The position numbers and the translations under genes are program-made. From assembly GCF_030253575.1 (NCBI RefSeq), contig NC_080560.1, forward strand, positions 41,153,001 to 41,217,000: 64,000 bases of DNA, in the 5' to 3' direction. This document shows positions 11,370 to 22,016 of the stretch, piece by piece. The stretch is from Rhododendron vialii (lineage: Eukaryota > Streptophyta > Magnoliopsida > Ericales > Ericaceae). Numbering within the stretch: position 1 is the stretch's first letter; each line of letters opens with the position of its first letter. Under the pieces are notes generated by a model, which saw nothing but the letters and a program-made list of their open reading frames with translations, made no database searches and was not told where the DNA came from.

Positions 11370-11550
11370 GACAGAATACTTACTTTTCTCTTGACAAATG
11401 ACGGTTCAAGACGTCTTTGGATAATTAATATCGGTTAAGTACATTTTCAGCAATAATAAATGTTCTCAGATATCCTTGGCGAGTATTAATTATTGACTTG
11501 ACGGGTATTAATTATCGAAACAAGTAGTTGACTGTTATTTTCCCCAAACT
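11370..11550. mobile_element. Hairpin MITE, family member 2
   Basis: Related to 3847-3993: ATAATTAATATCGG on the left and its inverse CGGGTATTAATTATCGAAAC on the right, with ATGACGG/CTGTTATTTTCCCC ends. It lies about 230 bp upstream of an intact mTERF gene and may contribute to its promoter. Confidence 0.6.
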
Positions 11551-11776
11551 TTTCTCTCACAATCCACATTCTGTTTTAGGGCTTCTCAATTTCAAGATTC
11601 ACAGGCGCCCTACATTCATGTATTTACGGGTAGTGTTTGTTTAGGGATTTGTTGATTTGCTTCCGAACGAGAGGGAGCCGAGGAGGGTTCGCGAGGAAAA
11701 AAGGATGGTCCAGAAGATTTCCCTCTGCTGATCGCGTAAGTATATCCTCATCTTTATCTTTGGTTAAATTTCATCA

Positions 11777-12937
11777 ATGTGTAATTTAATCTGCAAAGCT
11801 TTGCACCGAGTCAAGTCTACTATTAGGAATTCGCCAACCCATTATTACATCTGCTTCACTCAAATCCAGTCCTTTTCATCATCTTTCGCGTCCATTGATC
11901 AAACAAAAAATCAACACTCATTCACAGTCAATTACCTCATAAACTCATGTGGGTTTCCTCTAGAAAAGGCCATAACAACATCAAAGAAAATCAGTTTCGA
12001 AACCCCAGAAAAACCCGACTCTGTAATTGCATTTTTATGTAGCCATGGCTTCACCAAAACCCAGGCCTCAAATGTCATTTTTAAGTACCCCAGAATCCTT
12101 TCTTCCAAACCAGAAAAAACCCTTTTGCCGAAACTCGAATTTTTCAAATCTAAAGGCTTTTCAAGCACAAATGTTGTCAAAATACTGTCAACGACGCCGG
12201 AACTTCTTCAAAGAAGCTTACAGAACCAAATCATCCCATCTTTCGAGTTCGTTAAGAATTTGATTGGATCGGAGGAGAGAACGTTATCTGCTATTAAACA
12301 ATTTGCTGGGCGGCCGCTTTTGGTTGATTTTGAGTCTCGGATGTTACCCAATGTTGACATTCTCCGGGAGGTAGGTGTGCCAGATGCAAAAGTCGCATTC
12401 TTGTTGACGTGCCAACCTAGAGCATTCAAGACGAGTTGTGAGAGATTTAGACAGATTGTGGAGGAGGTAAAGGGAATGGGTTTTAACCCTATGAGAGTGA
12501 CCTTTGTTATAGCAGTTCAAGCATTGAGTTCAATGAGTAAACCTGTGTGGGAGAAGAAGATTGAGGTTTATAAAAAGTGGGGTTTGTCCGAGGATGAGAT
12601 TCTTGTGGCTTTTGGGAAGTATCCGTGGTTCATGATGGTGTCCGAGGACAAGATCACGAGGATAATGGACTTTTTGGTCAATAAAATGGGTCTAGATTCT
12701 TCGTATGTTTTAAAGAGGCCACAACTCCTATCAATGAGCTTTGAGAAGAGGATTGTGCCGAGGTGTTTGGTTTATCAAGCATTGCAAGCAAAAGGTCTGA
12801 TTAAGAGACCAAATATTAGTCTTACGATGCTGAGGTCTACAGAAATGTGGTTTGTACAGAAGTTTGTGAATTTGGCTAAGGAAGAAGCTCCTGACATATT
12901 GAAATTGTACGAGGAAAAGTTGGCAATAGCAAGATAA
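11777..12937 (+). CDS. mTERF family protein, copy 2 (386 aa)
   Basis: A mitochondrial transcription termination factor family protein. These are helical-repeat nucleic-acid-binding proteins that act in plant mitochondria or plastids on transcription, splicing or RNA levels. Residues 1-40 (MCNLICKALHRVKSTIRNSP) are basic, Ser-rich and lack acidic residues, ending near SFSSSFA, as in a mitochondrial presequence. Repeats follow: SVIAFLCSHGFTKTQASNVI, LLPKLEFFKSKGFSSTNVV, NVDILREVGVPDAKVAFLLT, GMGFNPMRVTFVIAVQAL, WEKKIEVYKKWGLSEDEIL and IMDFLVNKMGLDSSYVL. The gene is a single intron-free ORF. The ATG aligns with all paralogues. A GTAAGT at 11736 precedes the start by 41 nt. The RNA target is unknown. 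Localisation is inferred from the presequence. Confidence 0.93.
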   Translation: MCNLICKALHRVKSTIRNSPTHYYICFTQIQSFSSSFASIDQTKNQHSFTVNYLINSCGFPLEKAITTSKKISFETPEKPDSVIAFLCSHGFTKTQASNVIFKYPRILSSKPEKTLLPKLEFFKSKGFSSTNVVKILSTTPELLQRSLQNQIIPSFEFVKNLIGSEERTLSAIKQFAGRPLLVDFESRMLPNVDILREVGVPDAKVAFLLTCQPRAFKTSCERFRQIVEEVKGMGFNPMRVTFVIAVQALSSMSKPVWEKKIEVYKKWGLSEDEILVAFGKYPWFMMVSEDKITRIMDFLVNKMGLDSSYVLKRPQLLSMSFEKRIVPRCLVYQALQAKGLIKRPNISLTMLRSTEMWFVQKFVNLAKEEAPDILKLYEEKLAIAR

Positions 12938-13226
12938 TTAGGACACGAGCATGAGATGAGAATGGACCAGCGAATACATTAACTGGACATGCACTTGTCC
13001 TGTTATTTGCTTCCTTAAATTTAACTTGAGCACGTTGAATTTTCTCCTTCCGCATACGGTTGGACAAGTTAAATTTATTGTCTGCAAGCAAGTTTAAGAT
13101 ATCTGTTTTCATTCTGTTGAAGGGAACTGAAGGTTCCAGATTGCCACACCGAGTTCAGTATGTATAGCTTACCAAGTTTTTGTTTTTGAGGGACTTGGAA
13201 AGAACACTAATATTTGCTTGAACAGG
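12938..13226. other. mTERF copy 2 3' flank
   Basis: 3' UTR and flank shared with other copies (TGGACATGCAMTTGTCCTGTTATTTGC core). Nothing else is seen. Confidence 0.5.
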
Positions 13227-13292
13227 CACGAGGAAGAATCTTGCGTGCTATTGAAGCTGTATCAGGAAAGGTTGGTTGTTGCAATTAGTTAG
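13227..13292 (+). pseudogene. mTERF C-terminal relic
   Basis: HEEESCVLLKLYQERLVVAIS and stop: a diverged copy of the mTERF terminus (EEAPELLKLYEEKLALAR). Only 20 or so codons remain. A still shorter echo (AACACGAGGAAGAAA) lies at about 19215. Confidence 0.6.
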
Positions 13293-13529
13293 ATGTTGGG
13301 GTGCTGATTGGTTAGTGATGTCCTGTGTTAATACAAACTCGAATCAACTTGTTTTGGACACAATGAGATACATCGAATCAACTTGTTTTGAACACAATGG
13401 GGCAATCCTTGGAAATTCTCTGTTTGTAACCGAGTTTGAGTAATCTTTTTGTCTTCCAATGAATGGAAATGGAAGTTCAATACTCCTATTTGCCGAAATC
13501 AAGTAACCTTCGGATACTCCTTGCTGGGA

Positions 13530-13960
13530 AGGTATTACCAATGATATGTTTTGTCTTAGTCTCTTAGATCTACTTATGATTTGTTAACTTTGGAAGACAA
13601 TAACCAGCCCAACTGCGCATGGATTTGCAAATTGAAATAATCACAAAGGCTAAAAGGGTATCTTTGGACCTGTCTTCCTGGAAATTTTTATTAAGAGAGA
13701 GCATTAAGGTGCCTAACATGGCCCATTTGTATGAGGAAGATTTAAACCATCTCTTCTGAGCTTGTGTTTGCAACAAAGATATCCGGATTAACTTTAGGAA
13801 TATGCAGGTTCTCCAGAGTAATTAGATTAAGCAATGGGTTGATTGGTATGTGAACAATCTCAAGGACAATATAAGTCTCATGTTAATATTGGTTGAGACA
13901 TTTTATTTACTGTTATCATCTGCCATATTAGGAAATCTAGGAATCAGAAAGTTTTTCAGA
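13530..13960 (+). mobile_element. LINE relic
   Basis: Degenerate plus-strand translation resembles the zf-RVT region of a LINE (STYDLLTLEDNNQ, WICKLK, then LYEEDLNHLF and CVCNKDIRINF in other frames). It is homologous to the relic at 19400-19700. It is riddled with stops. Confidence 0.6.
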
Positions 13961-14003
13961 GTTGTAGCTGCGATATGAGTACTTTAATGTCTATATTCTT
14001 AAA

Positions 14004-14200
14004 GTGGATTTATTGTCTTTCATTGAGAGCATACTCAATGACATTGTCCTTCCATAACAACTCTGACAAGTGAGATTGCTGTGCATTGAAGCTTCACTCC
14101 ATTTGGTATTGCCTTCTACGTTTATGTTGGGGAATATGGTGAATTCTATGATGCAAAACCACAACGGTGAAAATGCAAAATCCCAAAAGAAAGCTCCCAA
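14004..14200. other. mTERF 3' flank block, isolated
   Basis: GTGGATTTATTGTCTTTCAT and GAGCATACTCAATGACATTG match the 3' flanks of the mTERF genes (9053, 16793, 36709, 40465). Its gene is no longer adjacent, so this is a footprint of a lost or scattered copy. Confidence 0.55.
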
Positions 14201-14720
14201 ACAGCGGCTAAATGAGTTCATAATCGATTAAAAGACTCCTAGATCCTTATCTTTTTGCTTTGGCTAATCAAAATGGATAAAACTTACTAGCTGGACATAT
14301 GTTCGCGGTAGTCTGTGAACCTCCACAATGCAATTTTGCCTTTTAGAGTTTGGACGTTTGGGAAGTAAATTTCAGAATGTATTCTTGAAGAATTTACACT
14401 CCACAGAACAGTGGAAACATAATTTGAAAATCCCCCCACAATAAAGTTTTGCATTCTCATTTCGTATATGATCAATGCATTGGACGGACCTTTGTAGGGT
14501 CCTGTGGGGGCACGGCTTTCCCTCGATTCTGCAAAATTATAGTATTAACATTTTAAAAAATTTTAGTTGTATCCTATACATTTATGATGATTTTCTAATA
14601 AAATAACTCTAAATTCCCTTTGAGAGGATAATTTTTTTGAACTATGTAAAATTTTCCCACCGTGTTTTTTTGCAAACGCATCATCTTTCTGCTAATAATA
14701 AGATAATTTTACATGTATAT
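14200..14720. repeat. Dispersed repeat, copy A
   Basis: Homologous over about 500 bp to 23380-24020: GCTTTGGCTAATMAAAATGG, GGACATATG/AGACATATAC, then ATTGGACGGACC/AGGGACGGACCG and GTGGGGGCACG. Part of the left portion also occurs at 20640-20735. It is non-coding; the class is unknown. Confidence 0.65.
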
Positions 14721-15055
14721 AGTCACCAATTCACGTATTATTTTATTGCTTAAAACACATTCATTAAGAAATTACTCATTCCGTTACAATTTAAGTATCC
14801 ACTATGGTTCTAAATGTCATTTTAATGGCTTATATCTCTCAACATATATTATATTTTATATTTTTAAAATCATTGTCTTACAGAAATAATTGAAATTTAT
14901 CAAATAAAATTTATATTGTATATTTTTAACAATATACATTAAAAAATATAAGTAATTGAATGCGGTAGACACTTAAATATAAATGTCCGGGTTAAAAGTT
15001 CACTGTTTCGTGTAAACCCGCCAAGGCAAATTTCCGAATTCGTTCACAACCATGA

Positions 15056-15131
15056 TAGGGTTTAGGGATTCTTTCAATTCCTTCCGAAGTTGTTTTCTGC
15101 TGCGAGGAGACTGGAGTGATGGTTAGGGTTT
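15056..15131 (+). promoter_or_regulatory. Two telo-boxes upstream of mTERF copy 3
   Basis: TAGGGTTT occurs at 15056-15063 and 15124-15131, 100-175 nt before the start codon. Telo-boxes are common near the transcription start of plant genes for ribosome, organelle and growth functions. TTTTAGGGCTT in the other copies is a weaker variant. Confidence 0.45.
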
Positions 15132-15230
15132 GATGGGTTCACAAGAGATGGGGGTTTTAAGCAACGAAAGGTTTCTGAAGTTGTGATCTACAGACGAGTA
15201 AGTCCCCAATCCTTTGACCAAATTCCAATA

Positions 15231-16379
15231 ATGTCTATCTCAATCTGCAAAACGTTACACAAATTAAGGTCTTCCATCGGGAATTCTCCAACCCACCCTC
15301 TCTTCTTCAGTCACATCCGCCCCTTTTCGTCATCTCTCGCACCCGTCGATCAAACACCAAATCAACACTCATTCACAGTCAATTACCTCATAAACTCATG
15401 TGGGTTTACTCTGGAAAAGGCTATAGCAGCATCAAAGTACACCAATTTCAAAACTTCAGAAAAACCCGACTCTGTTATCGCATTCTTGTGTTACCACGGC
15501 TTCACCAAAACCCAAGCCTCAAATCTCATTAAGAAGTTACCTCTAGTCCTCTTGTCCAATCCGGATAAAACCCTTTTGCCTAAACTTGAATTTTTCAATT
15601 CTAAAGGCTTTTCAAGCACAGATGTAGTCAAAATACTGTCCCGAACGCCAAAGCTTCTTCTAAGAAGCTTAGACAACCAAATCATCCCAACTCTCGAGTT
15701 CTTTAAGAATTTGTTTGGTTCGGAGGAGAGAGCGTTATCTGCTATTAAACGCTTTTCTGGGCCGCTTTTGGTTGACTCTCGTATGACACCCAATGTTGAA
15801 ATTCTGCGGGAGGTCAATGTGCCAGATGCAAAAATCACATACTTGTTGACGTACCAACCTAGAATATTCATGTCAAGTCGTGAGAGACTTAGACAGATTG
15901 TGGAGGAGGTAAAGGGAATGGGTTTTAACCCTCTGAGAGTGACCTTTATTTTAGCAGTTCACGCATTGAGCTCAATGAGTAAACCCGCATGGGAGAACAA
16001 GATTCAGGTTTATAAGAAGTGGGGTCTCTCCAAGGATGAGATACTTCTGGCTTTCAGGAAGTATCCGTTGTTCGTGATGGTGTCTGAGGACAAGATCATG
16101 AGAGTGATGGACTTTTTGGTCAATAAAATGGGTCTAGATTCTTCGTTTGTTTTAAAAATGCCACTAGTCGTAGCACTGAGCTTCGAGAAGAGGATTGTAC
16201 CGAGGTGTTTGGTTTATCAAGCATTGCAAGCAAAAGGTCTAATCAAGAAACCAAAATTTAGCCTTGAGATGCTGAAGTCTACTGAGATGTCGTTCGTACA
16301 GAAGGTTGTGAACTTGGCTAAGGAAGAAGCTCCTGAGCTATTGAAGTTGTACGAGGAAAAGTTGGCACTTGCAAGGTAA
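15231..16379 (+). CDS. mTERF family protein, copy 3 (382 aa)
   Basis: Intact intron-free mTERF gene. I chose the ATG at 15231 (MSISICKTLHKLRSSIGNSP) because it aligns with all paralogues. An in-frame ATG at 15183 would add 16 residues with no counterpart. The basic N-terminus ends near IRPFSSSLA. The repeat body includes LLPKLEFFNSKGFSSTDVV, NVEILREVNVPDAKITYLLT, GMGFNPLRVTFILAVHAL, WENKIQVYKKWGLSKDEILL, FLVNKMGLDSSFVLKMPLVV and KAVNLA-type ending NLAKEEAPELLKLYEEKLAL. Two residues are missing at SRMTPN relative to paralogues (LVDSRM against LVDLDSRM), an in-frame change. GTAAGT at 15198 and a strong pyrimidine tract plus AG at 15309-15310 bracket the start codon. Predicted mitochondrial; target unknown. 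Confidence 0.93.
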   Translation: MSISICKTLHKLRSSIGNSPTHPLFFSHIRPFSSSLAPVDQTPNQHSFTVNYLINSCGFTLEKAIAASKYTNFKTSEKPDSVIAFLCYHGFTKTQASNLIKKLPLVLLSNPDKTLLPKLEFFNSKGFSSTDVVKILSRTPKLLLRSLDNQIIPTLEFFKNLFGSEERALSAIKRFSGPLLVDSRMTPNVEILREVNVPDAKITYLLTYQPRIFMSSRERLRQIVEEVKGMGFNPLRVTFILAVHALSSMSKPAWENKIQVYKKWGLSKDEILLAFRKYPLFVMVSEDKIMRVMDFLVNKMGLDSSFVLKMPLVVALSFEKRIVPRCLVYQALQAKGLIKKPKFSLEMLKSTEMSFVQKVVNLAKEEAPELLKLYEEKLALAR

Positions 16380-17027
16380 TTAGGTAATTAGGATGTGGGA
16401 AGGAGTTGGATGACACGAGAATGGACTGGTTAATACATAAATTGAAATGCAATTGTCCTGTTATTTGCTTCCTTATATTTAAATTGTGGTTGTGGAACTC
16501 TCTCCTTTTGCATATGATTGGGCGAGTGAAATTTATTTTCTGAAAGCGAGTTTGAGTTATCCTTCTTCATTCTATTGAATGGAAGTGGAAGTTCCACATT
16601 GCTACACTGAGTTCTTTGTCACCTTGTAATGGTTGAGGCCTGAAGAAGTGTCCCATCTCCAGCCCACCCAGGTAACTTGGACCTGGACTTTTTTCACTAC
16701 TTATTTTTGTGGATGATGTAGATTTCATATTTGGTGATAGTGATGTCTAACATACAACAATTTAAATGTTCAATTTGTTCTCATCAAATAGAGTGGATTT
16801 GTAGTCTTTATTTGTCCCTTCATTACAACTCTGAGACTGCTGTGAAATGTGAATTGAAGTTTCACTCTATCAGCTATGGGCTTCTCAATATATGTTTCAG
16901 TCTTTCAGAATATGATTATTTATGGGATACAACTTGTCACTTGTGTTTGATAACTTTGTTTCAGACTTTTTTTAAAGCATCCAAATGAGCCTCTTGGATA
17001 ATGAAATCTGGAAATAATGTACCAGTA
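16380..17027. other. mTERF copy 3 3' flank block
   Basis: Non-coding flank shared with other copies, including the GAGATTGCTGTG-type unit at 16815-16880 and GAGCCTCTTGGATAATGAAA at 16985. No other gene is seen. Confidence 0.55.
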
Positions 17028-17483
17028 AACCATATCTTGAGACGTAATAAATATTTATAGAGTTTGTCCCACATTGGTTAATTACACCATATCTTGAGAC
17101 GTAATAAATATTTATAGAGTTTGTTCCACATTGATTAATTACATCCTCCAAAACTAGTATAAGGCTAGGCGGCCTCTCTACTAGTTGCCAATTGGTTTTG
17201 AGTCGGATACTTTAACATGGTTTCAGTATTTGGCTTTAGGAGGCTTTTGGACAAGACTTTCTTGGTTGATTGCCCCATTGTTTATGCTTTAAGCGCACCT
17301 TCTTCGTTGTCATCCCTATGTTCTGGACGCTTTGTGTATGTCTCCATGGGCGGGTTAGGGGTTGCACGTGCAGGGGAGTGTTAAAGCTTGTTCCACATTG
17401 ATAAATTACAACCTCCCGAACTAGTATATGAACCTAGGCGGCCTCTTCATTGCAAATTGGTTTTGAGTTTGATGCTTTAACCA
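17028..17483 (+). mobile_element. TRIM-type LTR element relic
   Basis: Two direct repeats of about 105 bp (about 17115-17217 and 17379-17483) share TTGTTCCACATTGATWAATTA, TAGGCGGCCTCT and ATTGGTTTTGAGT, and end in CTTTAAC. Between them, a primer-site-like TGGTTTCAG follows the left repeat and a purine run (GCAGGGGAG) precedes the right one. The insert splits an mTERF 3' flank that is continuous at 9830. There is no coding capacity. The left end carries a short tandem duplication (17030-17150). It is a fossil, clearly broken and of some age. Confidence 0.6.
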
Positions 17484-17696
17484 CTATGATAGTTGACATA
17501 ATTTTGATTAGTAAGGCCTGTTTCTACTATGCATTTGTTAATGGAAGCTTGACATTGTTTGAGTCAAGTTGCGGCTGCTTTTATTTATGAATTGTTGAAA
17601 AGTTGAGAATATTCAGTACTGGAGCAAAGAACCCAGTAAAGGCCATTACTCTTCTGCTGATCTGTAAGTAGCCTCGTCTTTGGCTAAATTTTAACA

Positions 17697-18176
17697 ATGT
17701 CTAATTCAATCTGCAAAATGTTATACCAAGTCAAGTCCTCTATCAGATATTCACCAACTCATCATCTTTCATCAGCTCTCGCATCCATCGATCAAACACC
17801 AAATAAAACTCATTCTCAGTCAATTACCTCATAAACTCATTGTGTTTGCTCTAGGAAAGGCTATAAAAGTGTCTAAGCAAATCAATTTCGAAACCCCAGA
17901 ATAGCCCGACTCTGTTATTGCATTCTTCTGTAACCATGGCTTCACCAAAACCCAAGCCTCATATTGTCCTTGAAGTCCCTCAAATCCTTTCTAGTACCCT
18001 CAAATCTCATTGTATGCAGAAGGCCTGATTAAGAAAACCAATACTGGCTTGAAGATGATGCTACAGTCTCCTGAAAAGTTGTTCATATTGAAGTTTGTGA
18101 ACTGTACTAAAGAAGTAGCTCCTGAGCTATTGAAGTTGTGCAAGGAAAAATTGGCACTTACAAAATGGTTAAGATA
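17697..18176 (+). pseudogene. mTERF copy 4, internally deleted
   Basis: The presequence is recognisable (MSNSICKMLYQVKSSIRYSP), then ALASIDQTPN, then a small deletion shifts the frame and stops follow. The next 100 nt still encode, out of frame, the FETPE-PDSVIAFLCNHGFTK segment. Around 18000 the sequence jumps over some 240 codons to EGLIKKTNTGLKMMLQSPEK and FVNCTKEVAPELLKLCKEKLAL. The stop codon of the family is also lost. The leader keeps the CTGCTGATC-GTAAGT block of copy 2, so copy 4 derives from that branch. Confidence 0.85.
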
Positions 18177-18699
18177 TGGACATGAGATAAGAATGGAGTG
18201 GTTAATTGAAATACCTGCTCAACAATTGTTATGCTATTTTGCTGCCTCGCGTTTAGCTTGTGGGTGTTGAATTTATAGCGTTTTGATGTGTATGGGTAAA
18301 AGATTGAAATTTATTGTCGGTAAGCAAGTTCTATCTATCAGTTTTCATTCCTATGAAGGGTCTGGAAGTTCCACATGGCTAACACTGAATTCTCTTTCGC
18401 TTTGTAACGGTTGAGGCTTGATGCAATGCACCGTCATCTTTTCATGTGAGTAGCTTTGTCTTTGTAATTTTCACTCTTATTTTGTTTTTATGACTGATTC
18501 TAGAATTGGTGGTATTCGTTTCCAATCTGCTCATTTTGCTGATGGTGTCAAATTTTTTTCGTTGCAACAACACAGGTATGTGTGCCTTTCTCATTCATTG
18601 TTTTTCGTTAAAAAGCATGGTCAAATAGGTTTGTTCTCTCTCTGTGTTGTGAAATTTAGGTTTCACTATCCCATTGGCTTCCAAGTTCATTTTTGACCA

Positions 18700-18920
18700 G
18701 GAGATGCAGTAGTTAAAAGAGCGGATAGGATGGCTTTGGGTAGCAATGCTACGGGGAGGGGTAGACCTAAATTGACATTAGATGCTGTGGTGCCCAAAGA
18801 TATGAATATAATGAGTTTGTGTGAACAAGTGGCCTTAGATAGAGCTCAAAGGAGGAAAATGATTTATGTAGCTGACCCCAAGTGATTGGGAGATAAGGCT
18901 CGGTTGGTTTGGTTTATGGT
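18700..18920 (+). mobile_element. RTE-type LINE 3' end
   Basis: One plus-strand frame reads VVKRADRMALGSNATGRGRP, KLTLDAVVPKDMNIMSLCEQ, VALDRAQRRKMIYVADPK and stop. This is the characteristic C-terminus of plant RTE-clade non-LTR retrotransposons (GRGRPKLTLDAVVRNDM...LDRAQWRKRIHVADPK). It is strongly 5'-truncated. The same DRAQWRK-HVADP motif recurs in tandem at 43287-43590. Confidence 0.8.
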
Positions 18921-19399
18921 GCATACTGTGAATTTTCTGCACTGTGTTCTATTTCTGCTGGATGATTTTGGTTATACTTCCTGTAGTTTAGGGACTATCA
19001 AGTATGACTGACTCTTTAAGCATGCTTTAGATCATGATAATGGTGGACTTTTTTGTCAGTAAAATGGTTTAGGACTCTTAATTTGTTGCAAAATGGTGAG
19101 GATTTTTTACTCAAAGCTTGGGGTATAGAGTATTGTTTCATTGGGTATGGTAACTAATATGGTTTACCAAGTTTTGTTTTCGGGGGTCTTGTTAATAACA
19201 CTGAAATTAGCTTGAACACGAGGAAGAAACTCTGTGAGGATTTTTAACACTGTAATACGAACCTGAATCGTCTGTTTTGAGCACAATGGGGCAGTCATTT
19301 GAAATTTTCTGTTTGTAAATAAGTTTAAGTTTTTTTTCCGATGAACGAAAGGGAAGTTCCACATTGCTGAAATCAATTAACTGTTGAACACTCCTTGCT

Positions 19400-20290
19400 C
19401 AAAGGTATTACCAATGATATGTCCAGTGTTAAATCTGCTTATGATTTGTCAACTTCAGAAGACAATAACCAGACCTACTGGGCTTGGATTGGGAAATTGA
19501 AATCATCAAAATAACTGAAAGGGTTTCTTTGGATTGGTTTGGTTGGTACAGAATAGTCTCAAGGACAATTCTAAAGTATCATGATAATATTCCTGGGAAC
19601 ATTTTATTTACTGTCATCATCGGGCATTTTGAAATTGTTGGAATAGGTAAGGCTTTGAGAATTCTAGCGGTGATATGACTACTTATTGTCTAGTATCTTT
19701 TGTTTTTGAACGGCTTTAGTGTCTAGTATCTTAAAGTATATGTCAATGAAGTCAAGGAGGCTTTTAATCTGCATATTCCTACTGGAAGCAGAAGCATTAG
19801 ACTAAAAAAATGGTCTTTTACAGTTGGTTTGCTCAAGCAGAATACATATGGCAGTGCCATGGAGATTGGTTCGGGGGAGGTTTCAGATGAGGCGGTATTG
19901 ACTGGCTACTTCGGACGCTTGGCTGATAGCTCTCTTTTTGATGCAGAATTATGGGGCATCCTCAAGGGGCTTACCTTTTTGTAGCAGCAAGATTGGAAAA
20001 ATTGTGGAAATAGAGTCTGATTGCATTATGGCTGTGACTATAGAGGCTGATGGATCCTCTGAAAACTCTCCGCCGTAGGAACATATTGAAGAACGTCAAG
20101 CACTACAGATGAAGTCCCAGAGTTACACATTTTGACATGGTTTAAGGTTGCCAGCAAGTTGGAGACAAACTTGGCTAGATGATGGGTGCAGCTCAAGACC
20201 TTCGAATTGTGCCGATCAAAGGCCCCAGTTGATGTTATGAGATTCCTGGTGATGCAGTTGGATAGAATTTAAAAGACTTCAAGCTTAGTT
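19400..20290 (+). mobile_element. LINE relic with zf-RVT and RNase H remnants
   Basis: Around 19405-19540 a frame gives NDMSSVKSAYDLSTSEDNNQ, YWAWI-KLKSS and GFLWI, the entry to the zf-RVT region. Near 19880-20040 it gives FGRLADSSLFDAELWGILKG-type text and, in another frame, IEIESDCIMAVTIEADGSSE, the RNase H-like C-terminal domain of plant LINEs. An A-rich tail follows at about 20310. It has several stops and frame changes. Related to 13530-13960. Confidence 0.75.
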
Positions 20291-20739
20291 TGTTTTGATT
20301 TTCGTATTAACAAAAAAAATGATCGTCTCTTTGTAATGGTTGAGCACAGATAGTGTATACCATCATCTTTTCATCTGAGGTAACTTGGCCGGTTTTTTTT
20401 TTTTTTTCACTCCTTGTTCTTTTCAGCTAACGTAGAGCTTGGATTTGTTGCCGACCCCAATGGAGGATAATATGATTCTTGTGGCTGAACCAAATTGATC
20501 CGAACAAAAGTCTTAGTTTACATGTTATAGTGGTGGTCCCATTTGCAACATGCTATGTTTTGGTGAAGCCAATTGTTGTTTCATTGTATGGACACAATCG
20601 TTAATGTTTTTGTTCAACAAATAGAGTTTGTCATTGTATTTCATTTAGGCCATGCTCAATGTACTTGAAATTCCAAATATTCTACAATAGAAGCAAATCC
20701 TCGATCATGCATGATAGTAAATGAGTTCACAATAGATTG

Positions 20740-20935
20740 GGGTGTTCGGACAAATAAGCCAAAATGGCTTATTTTTTGTCCTTATTCAAATTTTTTTCGT
20801 ATCACTTGGCTTATTGTCATTTTTTTGGGGGTTATTGCATCCTCACGACAAGAGGAATCTAAAAAGTAAAAATTTTTGACCGAAATTCAATTTTTTTTGA
20901 ATAAAAACGAAAGTAAATCAATAAGCCAATTTTGT
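20740..20935. mobile_element. Hairpin element related to 1520-1830
   Basis: AATAAGCCAAAATGGCTTATT near the left end, GTCCTTATTCAAA, and the reverse motif TTGAATAAAAACGA...AATCAATAAGCCAA on the right. It directly abuts the 5' end of mTERF copy 5 and has probably removed or displaced its start region. Confidence 0.5.
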
Positions 20936-20941
20936 TCTCTG

Positions 20942-22016
20942 ACGGAACTTCCATTTTTCATCTCTCGCATCCACTGTTCAAACACCAAATCAACACTCAT
21001 TCACTGTCGATTACCTCGTAAACTCATGTGGGTTTCCTCTTGAAAAGGCCATAACAGCATCAAAGAGAATCAATTTCGAAACCCCAGAAAAACCCGACTC
21101 GGTTATCGCGTTCTTGTGTGACCATGGCTTCACCAAACCCCAAGCCTTAAATGTCATCAGAAAGGTTCCCCAAGTCATTGTGTCCAGTCCCGAGAAAAGC
21201 CTTTTGCCCAAACTCGAATTTTTCAAATCTAAAGGCTTTTAAAGCCCTGATGTAGCCAAAATACTGTCCCAATCACCGTTTCTTCTTGTAAGAAGCTTAG
21301 ACAACCAAATCATCCCAACTTTCGAGTTCATTAAGAATTTGATTGGATCGGAGCAGAGAACGTTATCTGCTATTAAACACTCTTCTGGTCTGCTTTTGGT
21401 TAATCTCGACTCTCGTATGACACCCAATGTTGAACTTCTGCGGGAGGTCAATGTGCCAGATGCAAACATCGCATACTTGTTGATGTTCCAACCTAGAATA
21501 TTCACGTCAAGTCGCGAGAGATTTAGACAGATTGTGGAGGAGGTTAAGGGAATGGGTTTTAACCCAATGAGGTTGACCTTTGTTTTAGCAGTTTACGCAA
21601 TGATCTCTGTGAGTAAACTTGCTTGGAAGAAGAAGATTGAGGTTTATAAGAAGTGGGGTTTGTCCGAGGATGAGATTCTTGGGGCTTTTGGGAAGTATCC
21701 GTGGTTTATGATGGTGTCCGAGGAAAAGATCATGAGAATGATGGACTTTTTTATCAATAAAATGGGTTTAGAATCTTCGTGTATTTCAAAAAGGCCACAA
21801 CTCTTATTATCGAGCTTCGAGAAGAGGATTTTCCCAAGGTGTTTGGTTTATCAAGCATTGCAAGCAAGAGGTTTGATCAAGAAACCAAAAACTAGCTTTA
21901 GTCCGATGATGGAGTCTCCTGAAAAGCGGTTCATAGCGAAGGTTGTGGAGCTGGCAAAGGAAGAAGCTCCAGAGCTATTGAAGTTGTACGAGAGAAATTT
22001 GGCACTTGCAAATTAA
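20942..22016 (+). pseudogene. mTERF copy 5, no start and one nonsense codon
   Basis: The frame opens at SLASTVQTPNQHSFTVDYLV and runs NSCGFPLEKAITASKRINFE, VIRKVPQVIVSSPEKSLLPK and LEFFKSKGF. A TAA at 21240-21242 then stands where paralogues have TCA (Ser of KGFSSTD). After it the frame is open to the natural end: NLIGSEQRTLSAIKHSSG, NVELLREVNVPDANIAYLLM, WKKKIEVYKKWGLSEDEILG and LAKEEAPELLKLYERNLALAN. The presequence codons (first 45 or so) are missing, replaced by hairpin-element DNA. Only one internal lesion plus loss of the 5' end suggests recent death. The 225-codon 3' part could still be transcribed. Confidence 0.88.

Noticed and set aside
15183-15230. Upstream ATG extending mTERF copy 3 by 16 residues
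   Set aside because: The extra residues (MIYRRVSPQSFDQIPI) have no counterpart in paralogues, and the downstream ATG begins the conserved presequence.
20440-20530. GCCGACCCCAATGG near 20450 as another RTE LINE end
   Set aside because: Only one short word matches; the preceding DRAQWRK codons are absent.
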